Shown: positions 1 to 9,168, numbered from the stretch's first letter. The stretch: 64,000 nucleotides of DNA from Mucilaginibacter_A sp050954285 (GCA_050954285.1 JBPBPL010000020.1:1-64000), one strand, 5' to 3'. Notes: a model not told the origin generated them from the sequence alone. Program-made: numbers and translations.

Positions 1-299
1 ATGAAGGCATTTATCAACATCGGTTTAACAAAAACCATTACGTAATTCCGGATGGAACTTTATCTGGCTCAGCATTAACGATGCTGAAAGGTGTGCAAAA
101 TTGTGTTCAGTTTGCAGATATTGATTTGGCAGAAGCGATTAATATGGCTTCACTTTATCCGGCTCAATTATTAAAAGACGAACAAAAAGGCCAGATTAAA
201 AAAGGATGTCGTGCAGATTTCACTGTATTTAATGATGATTTTCAGCAGATAGCTACTGTTTTTAAGCAGCAGTATTTGCAAAACAATTCTCAGCCCTAA
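1..299 (+). CDS. nagA: N-acetylglucosamine-6-phosphate deacetylase, C-terminal fragment
   Basis: Only the last 98 codons are present; the reading frame is open from base 3 and ends with TAA at 297-299. The family removes the acetyl group of GlcNAc-6-phosphate in amino-sugar catabolism and cell-wall recycling. The fragment holds the segment DGTLSGSALTM, which matches the conserved C-terminal LAGSxLTM region of NagA/amidohydrolases, followed by AINMASLYPAQLL and a closing beta-sandwich GCRADFTVFN, the usual end of amidohydrolase enzymes. The 5' end lies outside the window, so metal ligands cannot be checked. A dihydroorotase-type amidohydrolase is a less likely alternative. Confidence 0.8.
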   Translation, partial: EGIYQHRFNKNHYVIPDGTLSGSALTMLKGVQNCVQFADIDLAEAINMASLYPAQLLKDEQKGQIKKGCRADFTVFNDDFQQIATVFKQQYLQNNSQP

Positions 300-332
300 A
301 ACTAAAATTTATAATAATTACGATCTCAAAAC

Positions 333-1037
333 ATGAAATATAAAAGAATCCTCCTGAAACTTAGCGGCGAATCCTTGATGGGAGATCGCCAATATGGCAT
401 CGACAACAAACGTGTTTTACAATATGCAGAAGACATTAAAAGTGTGTTTGAAGCCGGTATGGAAATAGCGGTTGTGGTGGGAGGAGGAAATATTTTCCGC
501 GGATTAAGTGCCGAAAAATCCGGAATGGAACGTGCACAAGCCGATTATATGGGCATGCTGGCTACGGTAATTAATTGTATGGCACTGCAAAGTGCGCTGG
601 AAGGAATTGGTGTAGAAACCCGCCTGCAATCGGCCATAAAAATGGAACAGATTTGCGAGCCTTACATCCGCCGCCGGGCCATGACGCATTTGCAAACCGG
701 CCGGGTGGTAATTTTTGGTGCCGGAACCGGAAACCCATACTTTACGACAGATACTGCGGCTTCGTTGCGTGCTATCGAAATTAAAGCTGATGTAGTTTTG
801 AAAGGAACACGTGTAGATGGCATTTATTCTGCCGATCCGGAAAAAGATCCGTTAGCGGTAAAATACGATCAGATTACGTTTCAGGAAGTGTATGATAAAG
901 GTTTGAACGTAATGGATATGACGGCTATTACTTTGTGCCAGGAAAACAAGCTGCCGATCATCGTTTTTGATATGAACAAAACTGGTAATTTTAAGAAAAT
1001 TGCAGATGGTGAAGCAATTGGCACGTTGGTACACTAA
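333..1037 (+). CDS. pyrH: UMP kinase
   Basis: This 234-residue protein is a complete bacterial UMP kinase of the amino-acid-kinase fold, converting UMP and ATP to UDP and ADP in pyrimidine synthesis. It begins MKYKRILLKLSGESL, has the GGGNIFRG phosphate-binding loop near residues 50-57, the TDTAA motif near 140 and the nucleotide-binding segment VDGIYSADP near 165. Length is typical. It sits directly upstream of frr, an arrangement conserved in many bacteria, but frr has its own promoter-like sequence in the 79-base gap and a copy of the dispersed GATAAAA repeat lies right after the stop. Confidence 0.97.
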   Translation: MKYKRILLKLSGESLMGDRQYGIDNKRVLQYAEDIKSVFEAGMEIAVVVGGGNIFRGLSAEKSGMERAQADYMGMLATVINCMALQSALEGIGVETRLQSAIKMEQICEPYIRRRAMTHLQTGRVVIFGAGTGNPYFTTDTAASLRAIEIKADVVLKGTRVDGIYSADPEKDPLAVKYDQITFQEVYDKGLNVMDMTAITLCQENKLPIIVFDMNKTGNFKKIADGEAIGTLVH

Positions 1038-1046
1038 TTTTAGGTT

Positions 1047-1060
1047 GATAAAAACAGCAT
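1047..1060 (+). repeat. Dispersed motif copy (AC type)
   Basis: GATAAAAACAGCAT, 10 bases after the pyrH stop. It shares its upstream flank TTTAGGTT with the copy at 3577-3590, so the repeated unit extends beyond the 12-base core. Confidence 0.85.
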
Positions 1061-1090
1061 TCGTTTTCCCCGATTTTAGAACAGTATTTT

Positions 1091-1098
1091 TACTTTTG
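1091..1098 (+). promoter_or_regulatory. Predicted -7 element for frr
   Basis: TACTTTTG fits the Bacteroidota -7 consensus TAnnTTTG and lies 18 bases before the frr start codon. No clear -33 TTG was seen. Confidence 0.6.
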
Positions 1099-1116
1099 TC
1101 GAAATTATAATTAGCA

Positions 1117-1680
1117 ATGAGCGAACTCATTAAAACACAATTAAAAGATACCAAAGCTCAAATGGAACGCGCTATTGAGCATTTAGATAGCGAATTATTA
1201 AAAGTACGTGCCGGAAAAGCTTCGCCAGCAATGTTAGATGGACTTTTTGTAGACTACTACGGCAACGCAACTCCACTAAGTCAGGTTGCAGCAGTTAATT
1301 CTCCGGATGCGCGTACTTTAGTGATCCAGCCTTGGGAAAAATCGCTGTTAAGTCCGATTGAAAAAGCGATTATCGAATCAAACCTCAGCCTGAACCCGCA
1401 AAATGATGGTCAGATTATCCGCATTAACGTACCGCCATTAACCGAAGAACGCAGAAAAGACCTGGTAAAAAAAGCACATGCTGAAGCGGAAAATGGTAAA
1501 ATTACCATCCGGAATATTCGTAAAGATGCCAACGAAAAAATCAAGAAGTTTAAAACCGAAGGTGTTTCGGAAGATGACATTAAAGTTGGCGAAGGCGATG
1601 TACAAAAGCTGACTGACAGCTACATTATCAAAGTTGATCAGCTGGCCAGCGTGAAGGAAAAAGATATTATGACGGTGTAA
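1117..1680 (+). CDS. frr: Ribosome recycling factor
   Basis: This 187-residue protein splits the post-termination ribosome together with EF-G. The sequence shows the full RRF pattern: the N-terminal helix with AIEHLDSELLKVRAGKASP, the central domain VQ/VNSPDARTLVIQPW, the NPQNDGQIIRINVPPLTEERR segment and the C-terminal helix ending VKEKDIMTV. Length is normal for the family. It follows pyrH and is closed by a clear intrinsic terminator 25 bases after its stop, so the ABC transporter gene downstream is probably a separate transcript or a read-through product. Confidence 0.97.
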   Translation: MSELIKTQLKDTKAQMERAIEHLDSELLKVRAGKASPAMLDGLFVDYYGNATPLSQVAAVNSPDARTLVIQPWEKSLLSPIEKAIIESNLSLNPQNDGQIIRINVPPLTEERRKDLVKKAHAEAENGKITIRNIRKDANEKIKKFKTEGVSEDDIKVGEGDVQKLTDSYIIKVDQLASVKEKDIMTV

Positions 1681-1705
1681 AAACTATTTTTAAACTACTT
1701 TAGAG

Positions 1706-1740
1706 AGGGAATGTCCGCACGGCGATTCCCTTTTTTTATT
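1706..1740 (+). terminator. Intrinsic terminator of frr
   Basis: The stem AGGGAAT (1706-1712) pairs with ATTCCCT (1725-1731) around a 12-base loop and runs into TTTTTTTATTTT. It overlaps an upstream candidate ATG (1711) of the next gene, which argues that the gene starts later at 1753. Confidence 0.8.
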
Positions 1741-1752
1741 TTAACTATTATT

Positions 1753-3507
1753 ATGAAGTTACTGATTACCTATTTAAGAGCTCATCGTGGTTTTGTTTTG
1801 CTGGCCCTTTTTCTGGCTGCCATTAATCAGGGATTTTCCTTGCTCGATCCGTACATTACAGGCCGCATTGTTGATCGTTTTATCAATAAAGCAGGTGCAT
1901 TACAGCGCCATGAATACATTTATGGCGTATTGGGTTTGGTTGCTCTAGCAGTTGGCGCAGCTATGGTTTCTAGAATCGCCAAGAATTTTCAGGATTATTA
2001 TACCAATATCATCACTCAAAAAGTTGGTGCAAGAATGTATGCTGATGGTTTGGAACACTCCTTAAAATTGCCTTATCAGGTTTTTGAGGATCAGCGTAGC
2101 GGAGAAACACTTGGTATTTTACAGAAAGTGCGCTTGGACACTGAAAAATTCATTACTTCTTTTATCAGTGTTTTATTTGTAAGCCTGATCGGGATGATTT
2201 TTGTGATCGTTTATTCGTTAAGTGTAAGTTATAAAGTAACACTGATTTATTTTGCAGCCATCCCGATTATCACGTTTGTAAGCATGTTTTTGAGCCGGAA
2301 AATTAAAACGATCCAGAAAAAAATCGTATCACAAACCACTACGCTCGCTGGTTCAACTACAGAATCGCTTCGGAATATTGAGTTAATCAAAAGTTTGGGC
2401 GTAGCCGGACAAGAGATTAAAAGATTGAACAAAACCACTTATCAAATCCTCGAACTTGAACTCAAAAAAGTAAAATACGTACGCAGCATGAGTTTTGCGC
2501 AAGGAACAACGGTTAATTTTGTGCGTAGCGGAATGCTGATTGTTTTGCTGATCCTGATTTTTGAAAAGACAATTTCTCCCGGACAGTATTTTACGTTTCT
2601 ATTTTACTCATTTTTCCTGTTCAATCCTTTACAGGAACTGGGTAATGTGATCTTGTCTTGGCGGGAAGCAGAAGTTTCGCTTAGTAATTTCAAGCAAATT
2701 TTAAGCGCAGAAATTGATGTAAAACCAGAAAAACCGGTTCATCTGCCAAAAATAAATATGCTCACTTTTGATAAAGTAAGCTTTAGGCATTTAACAGGAA
2801 AACGGAATGCCATCAGCGATATTGATTTTAGTGTTGAAAAAGGAGAAACTATTGCTTTTGTCGGGCCGTCCGGTTCTGGGAAAACTACTTTGGTAAAAAT
2901 GCTGGTAGGTTTGTATCAACCTTTAAACGGAAAAGTTCTTTATAATAATGTCAGCAGTTCTGAGATTGATTTAGATCAGCTACGCGAGAAAATTGGTTTC
3001 GTAACACAGGATACACAACTATTTTCAGGCACCATCCGCGAAAATTTACTTTTTGTTCAACCAAATGCTACAGATGAAGAATGTATTTCGGTGATGCAAA
3101 GAGCGGCATGCTACAACCTACTCGCGCGTGCAGAAAAAGGTTTGGATACGGTTATCGGTGAAGGCGGCGTAAAAGTTTCGGGCGGAGAAAAGCAGCGCCT
3201 GTCAATTGCAAGAGCATTGCTTCGGAAGCCGGACTTACTGGTTTTTGATGAAGCAACTTCCTCATTGGATTCGATTACAGAAGAAGAAATTTCTAAAACG
3301 ATACGTGATGTTTCGGAGCTTGAAAACCACATTACAATTTTAATTGCGCATCGTTTATCTACTATTTTACATGCAGACCGGATTTATGTTTTGGAGAAAG
3401 GCCGCATTATTGAATCTGGGAAACACGCCGACTTGTTAGATTTAAAAGGTTTATATTATGCAATGTGGCGGCAACAAATTGGAGAGCGAGTAGAAACCGA
3501 AGTATAA
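1753..3507 (+). CDS. ABC exporter, fused permease and ATPase
   Basis: A 584-residue type IV (MsbA/LmrA-like) half-transporter with six predicted membrane helices in about the first 310 residues and an ATPase domain after that. The ATPase has Walker A GPSGSGKTT, Q-loop FVTQDTQLF, signature VSGGEKQR, Walker B LLVFDEATSSLDS and H-loop IAHRLST, so it should be active as a homodimer or with a partner. Substrate cannot be read from sequence. I chose ATG 1753 (MKLLITYLRAHRG) over ATG 1711 because the longer form would begin inside the frr terminator hairpin and adds a non-conserved leader. Confidence 0.9.
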   Translation: MKLLITYLRAHRGFVLLALFLAAINQGFSLLDPYITGRIVDRFINKAGALQRHEYIYGVLGLVALAVGAAMVSRIAKNFQDYYTNIITQKVGARMYADGLEHSLKLPYQVFEDQRSGETLGILQKVRLDTEKFITSFISVLFVSLIGMIFVIVYSLSVSYKVTLIYFAAIPIITFVSMFLSRKIKTIQKKIVSQTTTLAGSTTESLRNIELIKSLGVAGQEIKRLNKTTYQILELELKKVKYVRSMSFAQGTTVNFVRSGMLIVLLILIFEKTISPGQYFTFLFYSFFLFNPLQELGNVILSWREAEVSLSNFKQILSAEIDVKPEKPVHLPKINMLTFDKVSFRHLTGKRNAISDIDFSVEKGETIAFVGPSGSGKTTLVKMLVGLYQPLNGKVLYNNVSSSEIDLDQLREKIGFVTQDTQLFSGTIRENLLFVQPNATDEECISVMQRAACYNLLARAEKGLDTVIGEGGVKVSGGEKQRLSIARALLRKPDLLVFDEATSSLDSITEEEISKTIRDVSELENHITILIAHRLSTILHADRIYVLEKGRIIESGKHADLLDLKGLYYAMWRQQIGERVETEV

Positions 3508-3576
3508 TTCTTCACATTATAATTTTGTCATTCTAACTAAAAGAAAAATTTTATAGAATGAATATAAATTTAGGTT

Positions 3577-3590
3577 GATAAAAGAAGTAT
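3577..3590 (+). repeat. Dispersed motif copy (GA type)
   Basis: GATAAAAGAAGTAT lies in the 149-base gap between the convergent ABC exporter and MFS genes. The preceding TTTAGGTT is identical to that of the copy at 1047-1060 although the core is of the other type. Confidence 0.85.
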
Positions 3591-3656
3591 TGTACTTTAA
3601 AGAAAGTTTTTTCTTGAAATCAAAATAATAGCATAGAAATGTATTCAACCCAAAAC

Positions 3657-4949
3657 TTATGCTTTTGCTACGTCTGGTGCATTGATTTCATTCAGTTGCA
3701 TCGGCACTAGTTTTTTGGTTTTCAAAAAAGTTGTCAGCACTACCACCAACGTCATTGTTCCACCAAAAATAACCGATGTAACGGTTCCCATTAACCTTGC
3801 TGTAACACCAGATTCAAAAGCTCCAATCTCGTTGGAAGAACCAATAAACATCGAATTTACTGCAGAAACTCGTCCACGCATTTGATCTGGCGTAAGTAAC
3901 TGCATAATGGTAGACCGAATCAAAACGCTAATACTATCAAATGCACCCAAAGTAAACAGGAAAAATAATGACAAGTAAAAGTTTTTAGATAAGCCAAAAC
4001 AGATAATTGAGATGCCAAAGCCAACTACGGCGATCAGCAAGTTGCGCCAAGGTTTGCCCATCGGCGAGAAACGCGTCATGGCTAGCATTGTTAACACTGC
4101 ACCAACAGAATCTGCGGCTCGCATCAACCCAAAACCCTCCGCTCCTACTTTTAATATATCGTTGGCAAAAATCGGAAGTAAAGCAACCGCTCCACCAAAA
4201 AATACGGAGAACAAATCCAGGCTTAAAGCACCCAACAACATCCGGTTACCAAACACAAAACTAATGCCTTCAGAGAGGCTTTTATAGATACTTTCTTTTG
4301 GTACAAACTCTGCTTCATGCCGGTTCAGGGTAATGATGGCGATAATTGCAGTAGTGATAAATACGACTACAATTGTAAAAGTGATAGAAATTCCTAAGCG
4401 ATCAAAGATTAAACCACCAGCCAGCGGACCTAAAACTGAGGCTGTTTGATAAGCAGAACTATTCCAGGTAGAAGAATTTGGGTACAATTCGCGTGGAATA
4501 ATCCGTGTCATTACAGAAAAAGCGGTTGGCCCGTAAAATCCTCTCGCTAACCCAATAAAAAAAATCATTACATAAAGCGTTACAACGATATGACCGCTGC
4601 TTAAGTACCGGGTTGCTGCTGGTAGAGTAACCAATAGCATTACGGTAGAACAAACCCACATAACCGAAAAAATAAGCAGGAGTAAGCCTTTCTTTTCTGA
4701 TTTATCGGCCACATAACCGCCATATAAAGCAATACCGATGGAAGGAATGGCTTCCGTTAAACCGATCATGCCTAAAGCTAATGCACTATGTGTAAGCTGG
4801 TAAATATGATAACCAATAATTACAGCTTGCATCTGATAAGCAAACGTAAGAAAGAAACGCATGGCTAAATATGACCTAAACTCCTTGAAACGGAGCGCGG
4901 CAAATGGATCGGGGTTTTTAACTACTTGTGGGGAATCTTCGTCGGACAC
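3657..4949 (-). CDS. MFS transporter
   Basis: A 430-residue major facilitator with about twelve hydrophobic segments. The N-terminal cytoplasmic stretch leads into FKEFRSYLAMRFF, and the loop 2-3 motif appears as GGYVADKSEKKG, typical of the EntS/MFS_3 group of multidrug or siderophore exporters. Substrate is unknown. It is convergent with the ABC exporter and divergent from nothing; its upstream gap of 54 bases to the M28 peptidase gene carries a near-copy of the dispersed motif (4968-4981, one mismatch). Start ATG 4949 fits the family's soluble N-terminus. Confidence 0.88.
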   Translation of the reverse strand: MSDEDSPQVVKNPDPFAALRFKEFRSYLAMRFFLTFAYQMQAVIIGYHIYQLTHSALALGMIGLTEAIPSIGIALYGGYVADKSEKKGLLLLIFSVMWVCSTVMLLVTLPAATRYLSSGHIVVTLYVMIFFIGLARGFYGPTAFSVMTRIIPRELYPNSSTWNSSAYQTASVLGPLAGGLIFDRLGISITFTIVVVFITTAIIAIITLNRHEAEFVPKESIYKSLSEGISFVFGNRMLLGALSLDLFSVFFGGAVALLPIFANDILKVGAEGFGLMRAADSVGAVLTMLAMTRFSPMGKPWRNLLIAVVGFGISIICFGLSKNFYLSLFFLFTLGAFDSISVLIRSTIMQLLTPDQMRGRVSAVNSMFIGSSNEIGAFESGVTARLMGTVTSVIFGGTMTLVVVLTTFLKTKKLVPMQLNEINAPDVAKA

Positions 4950-5003
4950 GGATACTAATTTTTGTATGCTAAAAGAAGCACGTTAATTTGATTATTGTTT
5001 TTA

Positions 5004-6389
5004 TTAAAATGACAACCCATGCTGGTCAATCAGGTAGATTAGGGAAGCTATAGATGCAGCTCCTAACTCCAATTCACGCTTATTTACATTTTCAAAAATA
5101 TCTTTTGCAGTATGATGAAGATCAAAATAACGCTGAGAATCCGGGCGAAAACCAATCAAAGTAATATTGGGCATCGTTGCTTTTAAAGGCTCGATGTCTG
5201 TTCCGGCACCACCTTTTATTAAACGGTCAACTTCGTACGGTTCGAGCAACGGTTTCCAGTTTTTAATCATTCCCCGCAACATTTCCGGTTTTATATCGCT
5301 AAATGAAAAACCGCGTGGTGTAAAGCCACCTTCGTCTGATTCTATAGCAGCCAGATGTTTTTCGTTATTTTTTTGGGCGAGTTCTGCATATTTTAAGCCT
5401 CCTTTATGTCCGTTTTCTTCATTCATAAACATAACGGCACGGATGGAATGTTTAGGGCGATAACCCAAAGTTTTGAAAATCCGCAATACTTCTACCGATT
5501 GCATCACGCCGGTACCGTCATCATTTGCGCCTTCGGCCAAATCCCAGGAATCAAGGTGGCCGCCAACAGTAATAAATTCGTTTAGATTTTCCGTTCCTTT
5601 CAATTCACCTACAACATTGTAAGAAAGTACATCAGGTAATGTTTCACAGCTTTGTTTCAGATAGAACCTTACATTTTTTTGCTGCTTTAACATGGAACTA
5701 AGCAAATTTGCTCCTTTGGTAGAGATTGCTGCTGCCGGAATTTTGTTTCCGCCATCTTCGTAAGCAGTTGCGCCGGTATGGGGATAATCGTCCAGAATCT
5801 CTGTCATCGAACGCACAATTACACCAACTGCACCATATTTTGCAGCTTCTGCAGGGCCGCGAAAACGCTGATCGCTTGCTGCACCATAAGCTGCACCGGT
5901 TTCGATAAAGCGCGGATTAAAAGGCCGGTTGTAAAATATTATTTTTCCTTTTATTGCGCTTTCACCCAAAACTTTTAATTCCTGCAAACTTTGTACTTCA
6001 ATTACGCTGGCTGTTAAACCACTTTTTACTGTACCGACAGAACCTCCCAGCGCAACCACTGAAACCGCAATCTGCTGATTGCCGGATACTATCTTTGCCT
6101 GCTCTTTTTCGCCCCGAACCCAATGCGGCACCATTACTTCTTGCAAAAATACACGGTCAAAACCGTATTGCTCCATTAGCTTTTTCGTCCAGTCCACAGC
6201 TTTTTGTGCATTGGCAGAACCGCTTAACCGTGGACCAATTTTCTTACATAAATATTCCAGATTTTGGTATGGCTGTCCGTTAACTAAAGCTTCATCATAA
6301 ATTTTTCTCAAAAACAAAGAATCATTGTTTTGAGCAGATGCAGCCAGCGAACCAATTAATAACAGGGAAAGTAAAAATTTTAACTTCAT
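5004..6389 (-). CDS. Secreted M28-family zinc peptidase
   Basis: A 461-residue protein with a signal peptide ending ...AASAQ, so it is exported. It belongs to the M28 aminopeptidase family: a PA-type insert precedes the catalytic domain, where VGGHLDSWDLAEGANDDG supplies the first His and bridging Asp, MNEENGHKGG supplies the Glu pair, and DLHHTAKD near the C-terminus supplies the last His. These are the ligands for two zinc ions. It likely trims peptides in the periplasm or outside the cell. The motif copy at 6387-6400 overlaps its start codon on the opposite strand. Confidence 0.9.
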   Translation of the reverse strand: MKLKFLLSLLLIGSLAASAQNNDSLFLRKIYDEALVNGQPYQNLEYLCKKIGPRLSGSANAQKAVDWTKKLMEQYGFDRVFLQEVMVPHWVRGEKEQAKIVSGNQQIAVSVVALGGSVGTVKSGLTASVIEVQSLQELKVLGESAIKGKIIFYNRPFNPRFIETGAAYGAASDQRFRGPAEAAKYGAVGVIVRSMTEILDDYPHTGATAYEDGGNKIPAAAISTKGANLLSSMLKQQKNVRFYLKQSCETLPDVLSYNVVGELKGTENLNEFITVGGHLDSWDLAEGANDDGTGVMQSVEVLRIFKTLGYRPKHSIRAVMFMNEENGHKGGLKYAELAQKNNEKHLAAIESDEGGFTPRGFSFSDIKPEMLRGMIKNWKPLLEPYEVDRLIKGGAGTDIEPLKATMPNITLIGFRPDSQRYFDLHHTAKDIFENVNKRELELGAASIASLIYLIDQHGLSF

Positions 6390-6400
6390 AAAAACAGCAT
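6387..6400 (+). repeat. Dispersed motif copy (AC type) at a start codon
   Basis: CATAAAAACAGCAT; its first three bases are the complement of the M28 peptidase start codon, so the repeat forms that gene's immediate 5' leader. Confidence 0.75.
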
Positions 6401-6440
6401 GTTCAGCAAAGTAGAAATTTGCGGTGGTTTATACAAAATA

Positions 6441-8546
6441 TCAGGAAATTTTATTCCAGCTCAAGCCTTCATTTTTTTGTTGAAAATGCTGCTGCAATAC
6501 TGCATTTTCTGACAATTCCAATTGCGGATCAGTTTTAAAAAGCTGCTCCACCTCCTGCCGGGCCAGTTGCAGCAAAGCTTGATCTGTTGTCAAACTGGCT
6601 ATTTTCAGATCCAGCACGCCACTTTGTTGTTTTCCTTCAATGTTTCCCGGACCGCGGAGCTGCAAATCTATTTCCGAAATTTCAAAACCATCATTGGTTT
6701 GCACCATCGTTTCCAGTCTGATTTTTCCTTCTTTAGATAACTTCTGGCTGCTCATCAAAATACAAAACGATTGCTCTGCACCTCGCCCCACACGTCCGCG
6801 CAACTGATGTAATTGGGAAAGCCCAAAGCGTTCTGCATTCTCAATAATCATGACAGAAGCATTTGGCACATTAACGCCAACTTCAATTACCGTTGTGGCC
6901 ACCATAATCTGCGTTTCACCTTTTACAAAACGGTTCATTTCAAAAGCTTTATCTGCAGCAGAAAGTTGCCCATGCACAATACTGATCCGAAAATCCGGTA
7001 GTGGAAACTCGCGCGACATCACCTCTACGCCATCTTCCAGATTCTTTAAATCCAGTTTTTCACTTTCTTTAATCAGCGGATAAACTACATAAACCTGCCG
7101 CCCTTTGGCAATTTCTTCTTTCATGAAACCAAACATGCGTAGGCGGTTATTTTCAAAAAAGTGTTTTGTGGTGATTGGTTTTCTTCCGGCCGGCAACTCA
7201 TCAATCACAGAAACATCCAGATCGCCGTATAAAGTCATGGCCAACGTGCGCGGAATTGGTGTGGCTGTCATCACCAGAATGTGCGGTGGAATGCTGTTTT
7301 TACGCCATAACTTTGCGCGTTGCTCTACACCGAAACGATGCTGCTCATCAATCACCACAAAACCTAAATTTTTAAATTGTACTTTATCTTCGATTAAAGC
7401 GTGCGTACCAATCAAGATTTGCAATTTACCGCTTTCTAGATCAGCATGAATTATATTTCGGGCTTTTTTAGGAGTCGATCCCGTCAATAAAGCAACTTGT
7501 ACAAAACCATCGCCCAAAAGCTGTTTTACGGATTGAAAATGCTGATTAGCCAGAATCTCTGTTGGTGCCATCATACAGGTTTGGAAACCATTGTCAATCG
7601 CCAGCAAAATACTCATTAACGCCACTACCGTTTTACCGCTGCCTACATCGCCTTGCAGCAACCGGTTCATCTGGATGCCTTTTTGCGTATCCAGCCGAAT
7701 TTCCTTAACCGTTCTTTTTTGTGCCGAAGTAAGTGGAAACGGAAGCTTTTCAGTATAAAATTCGTTAAAGTAAGCACCCACTTTACCAAAAGTATTTCCC
7801 TTGAACTTGTGCTCGCGGAACAATTTATTTTTCAGTAGTTTAAGCTGAAGGAAAAAAAACTCCTCAAACTTCAAACGTTTGGATGCTTCTTTTAGCTGCT
7901 CAAAATTGTCCGGGAAATGGATTTGCTGATAAGCTTTAGCACGGTTGATTAACTGATTTTTTGCCAGCAAATACGGTGGCATGTTTTCAGAAAGATTTCG
8001 GCCGTATTGTTCCAGCAGGATGGCTACCAGTTTCTGTATTCCTTTAGAATCTAAAAGAAACTTTTTGAGTTTTTCGGTAGAAGTATAAGCGGGCTGCAAA
8101 GCTAAACTTCCTTTGTTTTCTGCAGGTTTAGAACTATAAGGTTCCGTTTCCGGATGTGCAATCTGTAATTTGTTATTAAAAAAGCCAGGTTTCCCAAAAA
8201 AAACATACACTTTGCCCACTATCAGATTCTGAAAAATGCGTGTAATTCCCTGAAACCAAACCAGTTCTATCGGTCCGGTTTCATCCTGCGCAGAAGCAAC
8301 CAGACGTTTACCAACTTTTTCGCCCGTAATTTCCTTATGAGTTAATCTGGCCAGAATTTGCACGTAAGGCAATTCAGGCGATACTTCTTTTACCTTATAA
8401 AAACGCGTGCGGTCAATATATTTATATGGAAAATGCTGTAGCAAATCTCCATATGTAGCAATGCCGAGTTCTTTTTTCAAAGCTTCAGCCCGTACAGCTC
8501 CTACACCTTTTAAATACTCAATTGGCGTTTGAAAAAATTCGTCCAA
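6441..8546 (-). CDS. recG: ATP-dependent DNA helicase RecG
   Basis: A 701-residue complete RecG, which remodels stalled replication forks and Holliday junctions. An N-terminal wedge/OB domain (about residues 60-150) is followed by the two motor domains: Walker A GDVGSGKT, DExH box as DEQH, motif III MTATPIPRTL and motif VI QLRGRVGRG. The C-terminal segment FEISEIDLQLRGPGNI is characteristic of RecG. Its coding sequence holds three full-core copies of the dispersed motif (7291, 7883, 8381), in different reading frames. It may be co-transcribed with ridA upstream. Confidence 0.97.
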   Translation of the reverse strand: MDEFFQTPIEYLKGVGAVRAEALKKELGIATYGDLLQHFPYKYIDRTRFYKVKEVSPELPYVQILARLTHKEITGEKVGKRLVASAQDETGPIELVWFQGITRIFQNLIVGKVYVFFGKPGFFNNKLQIAHPETEPYSSKPAENKGSLALQPAYTSTEKLKKFLLDSKGIQKLVAILLEQYGRNLSENMPPYLLAKNQLINRAKAYQQIHFPDNFEQLKEASKRLKFEEFFFLQLKLLKNKLFREHKFKGNTFGKVGAYFNEFYTEKLPFPLTSAQKRTVKEIRLDTQKGIQMNRLLQGDVGSGKTVVALMSILLAIDNGFQTCMMAPTEILANQHFQSVKQLLGDGFVQVALLTGSTPKKARNIIHADLESGKLQILIGTHALIEDKVQFKNLGFVVIDEQHRFGVEQRAKLWRKNSIPPHILVMTATPIPRTLAMTLYGDLDVSVIDELPAGRKPITTKHFFENNRLRMFGFMKEEIAKGRQVYVVYPLIKESEKLDLKNLEDGVEVMSREFPLPDFRISIVHGQLSAADKAFEMNRFVKGETQIMVATTVIEVGVNVPNASVMIIENAERFGLSQLHQLRGRVGRGAEQSFCILMSSQKLSKEGKIRLETMVQTNDGFEISEIDLQLRGPGNIEGKQQSGVLDLKIASLTTDQALLQLARQEVEQLFKTDPQLELSENAVLQQHFQQKNEGLSWNKIS

Positions 8547-8601
8547 TAAATAATCAGGTTAAAACGATTTCAATTTTATGCCGATAAAAACAGCAGTTAT
8601 A

Positions 8602-8982
8602 TTATGCTTTGATTGCAATTGCAGAAATTTCGACGTTTACATTTTTCGGAAGCACAGAAACTTCCACTGTTTCTCTTGCCGGAAAATTTCCGCTAAAGTA
8701 AGAACCATAAATTTCATTTACCAAAGCAAAATTGTTCATGTCCGATAAAAAGATTGTGGTTTTTACAACGTGATCAAAGGTTAAACCGGCTGCTGTTAAT
8801 ATCGCTTTCAGGTTTTTTAAAACTGTATGCGTCTCTGCAGTAATATCCTCGGTAATTAGCTGACCAGAACTTGCCTCGATTGCAATTTGGCCGGAAATAA
8901 ATAGAAAACCACCGGCCGCAACTGCCTGATTGTACGGCCCGATTGGCTGCGGTGCTTCTTTTGTATTGATAATTTCTTTCAT
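8602..8982 (-). CDS. ridA: RidA-family enamine/imine deaminase
   Basis: A 126-residue protein of the RidA/YjgF family, which hydrolyses reactive enamines such as 2-aminoacrylate made by PLP enzymes. It begins with the typical KEIINTKEAPQPIGPYNQAV, has the GGFLFISGQIA segment, and near the C-terminus the catalytic arginine region FPARETVEVSVLP followed by NVEISAIA. Length is standard. Its ATG overlaps the TGA of a 47-residue ORF (ATGA arrangement), indicating translational coupling. A near-copy of the dispersed motif (8583-8596, last core base differs) lies just after its stop. Confidence 0.94.
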   Translation of the reverse strand: MKEIINTKEAPQPIGPYNQAVAAGGFLFISGQIAIEASSGQLITEDITAETHTVLKNLKAILTAAGLTFDHVVKTTIFLSDMNNFALVNEIYGSYFSGNFPARETVEVSVLPKNVNVEISAIAIKA

Positions 8983-9122
8983 CGTTTAAGTATAAACCAG
9001 TCAATCAGTTTCCAGATAATGCCCAGCAAAAACATAATAATAGCTGTTTTATTGATAAAATGCATTGCCCGGATATTGAAATTATCCGGCCGGCTTTTAT
9101 CTTTTTTCCTGAAAAAGTACAT
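8979..9122 (-). CDS. Small single-pass membrane protein, 47 residues
   Basis: I do not recognise this protein with certainty. It starts MYFFRKKDKSRPDNFN, a positively charged cytoplasmic leader, continues NIRAMHFINK, and then has one hydrophobic helix TAIIMFLLGIIWKLIDWFIL ending in KR. The positive-inside pattern suggests an N-in inner-membrane protein. It looks real because its stop overlaps the ridA start (ATGA), because a TATATTTG promoter element sits four bases before its ATG, and because a terminator separates it from the upstream gene. It resembles short Bacteroidota DUF families next to housekeeping genes, but the family was not verified. Confidence 0.65.
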   Translation of the reverse strand: MYFFRKKDKSRPDNFNIRAMHFINKTAIIMFLLGIIWKLIDWFILKR

Positions 9123-9126
9123 GGTG

Positions 9127-9134
9127 CAAATATA
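9127..9134 (-). promoter_or_regulatory. Predicted -7 element, possibly leaderless
   Basis: On the minus strand TATATTTG fits TAnnTTTG exactly and is followed after CACC by the ATG at 9122. Transcription would then begin at or next to the start codon. Confidence 0.55.
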
Positions 9135-9137
9135 AAA

Positions 9138-9168
9138 AAAGGGGTTCAGAAAATATCTGAACCCCTTT
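9138..9168 (-). terminator. Intrinsic terminator of the OmpA-like gene
   Basis: AAAGGGGTTCAGA (9138-9150) pairs with TCTGAACCCCTTT (9156-9168) around a five-base loop; on the minus strand it runs into TTTTTTTATATTT. It ends the OmpA-like transcript. Confidence 0.88.

Noticed and set aside
1711..1752. Earlier ATG for the ABC exporter
   Set aside because: It lies inside the frr terminator hairpin, and the added residues are unlike the family.
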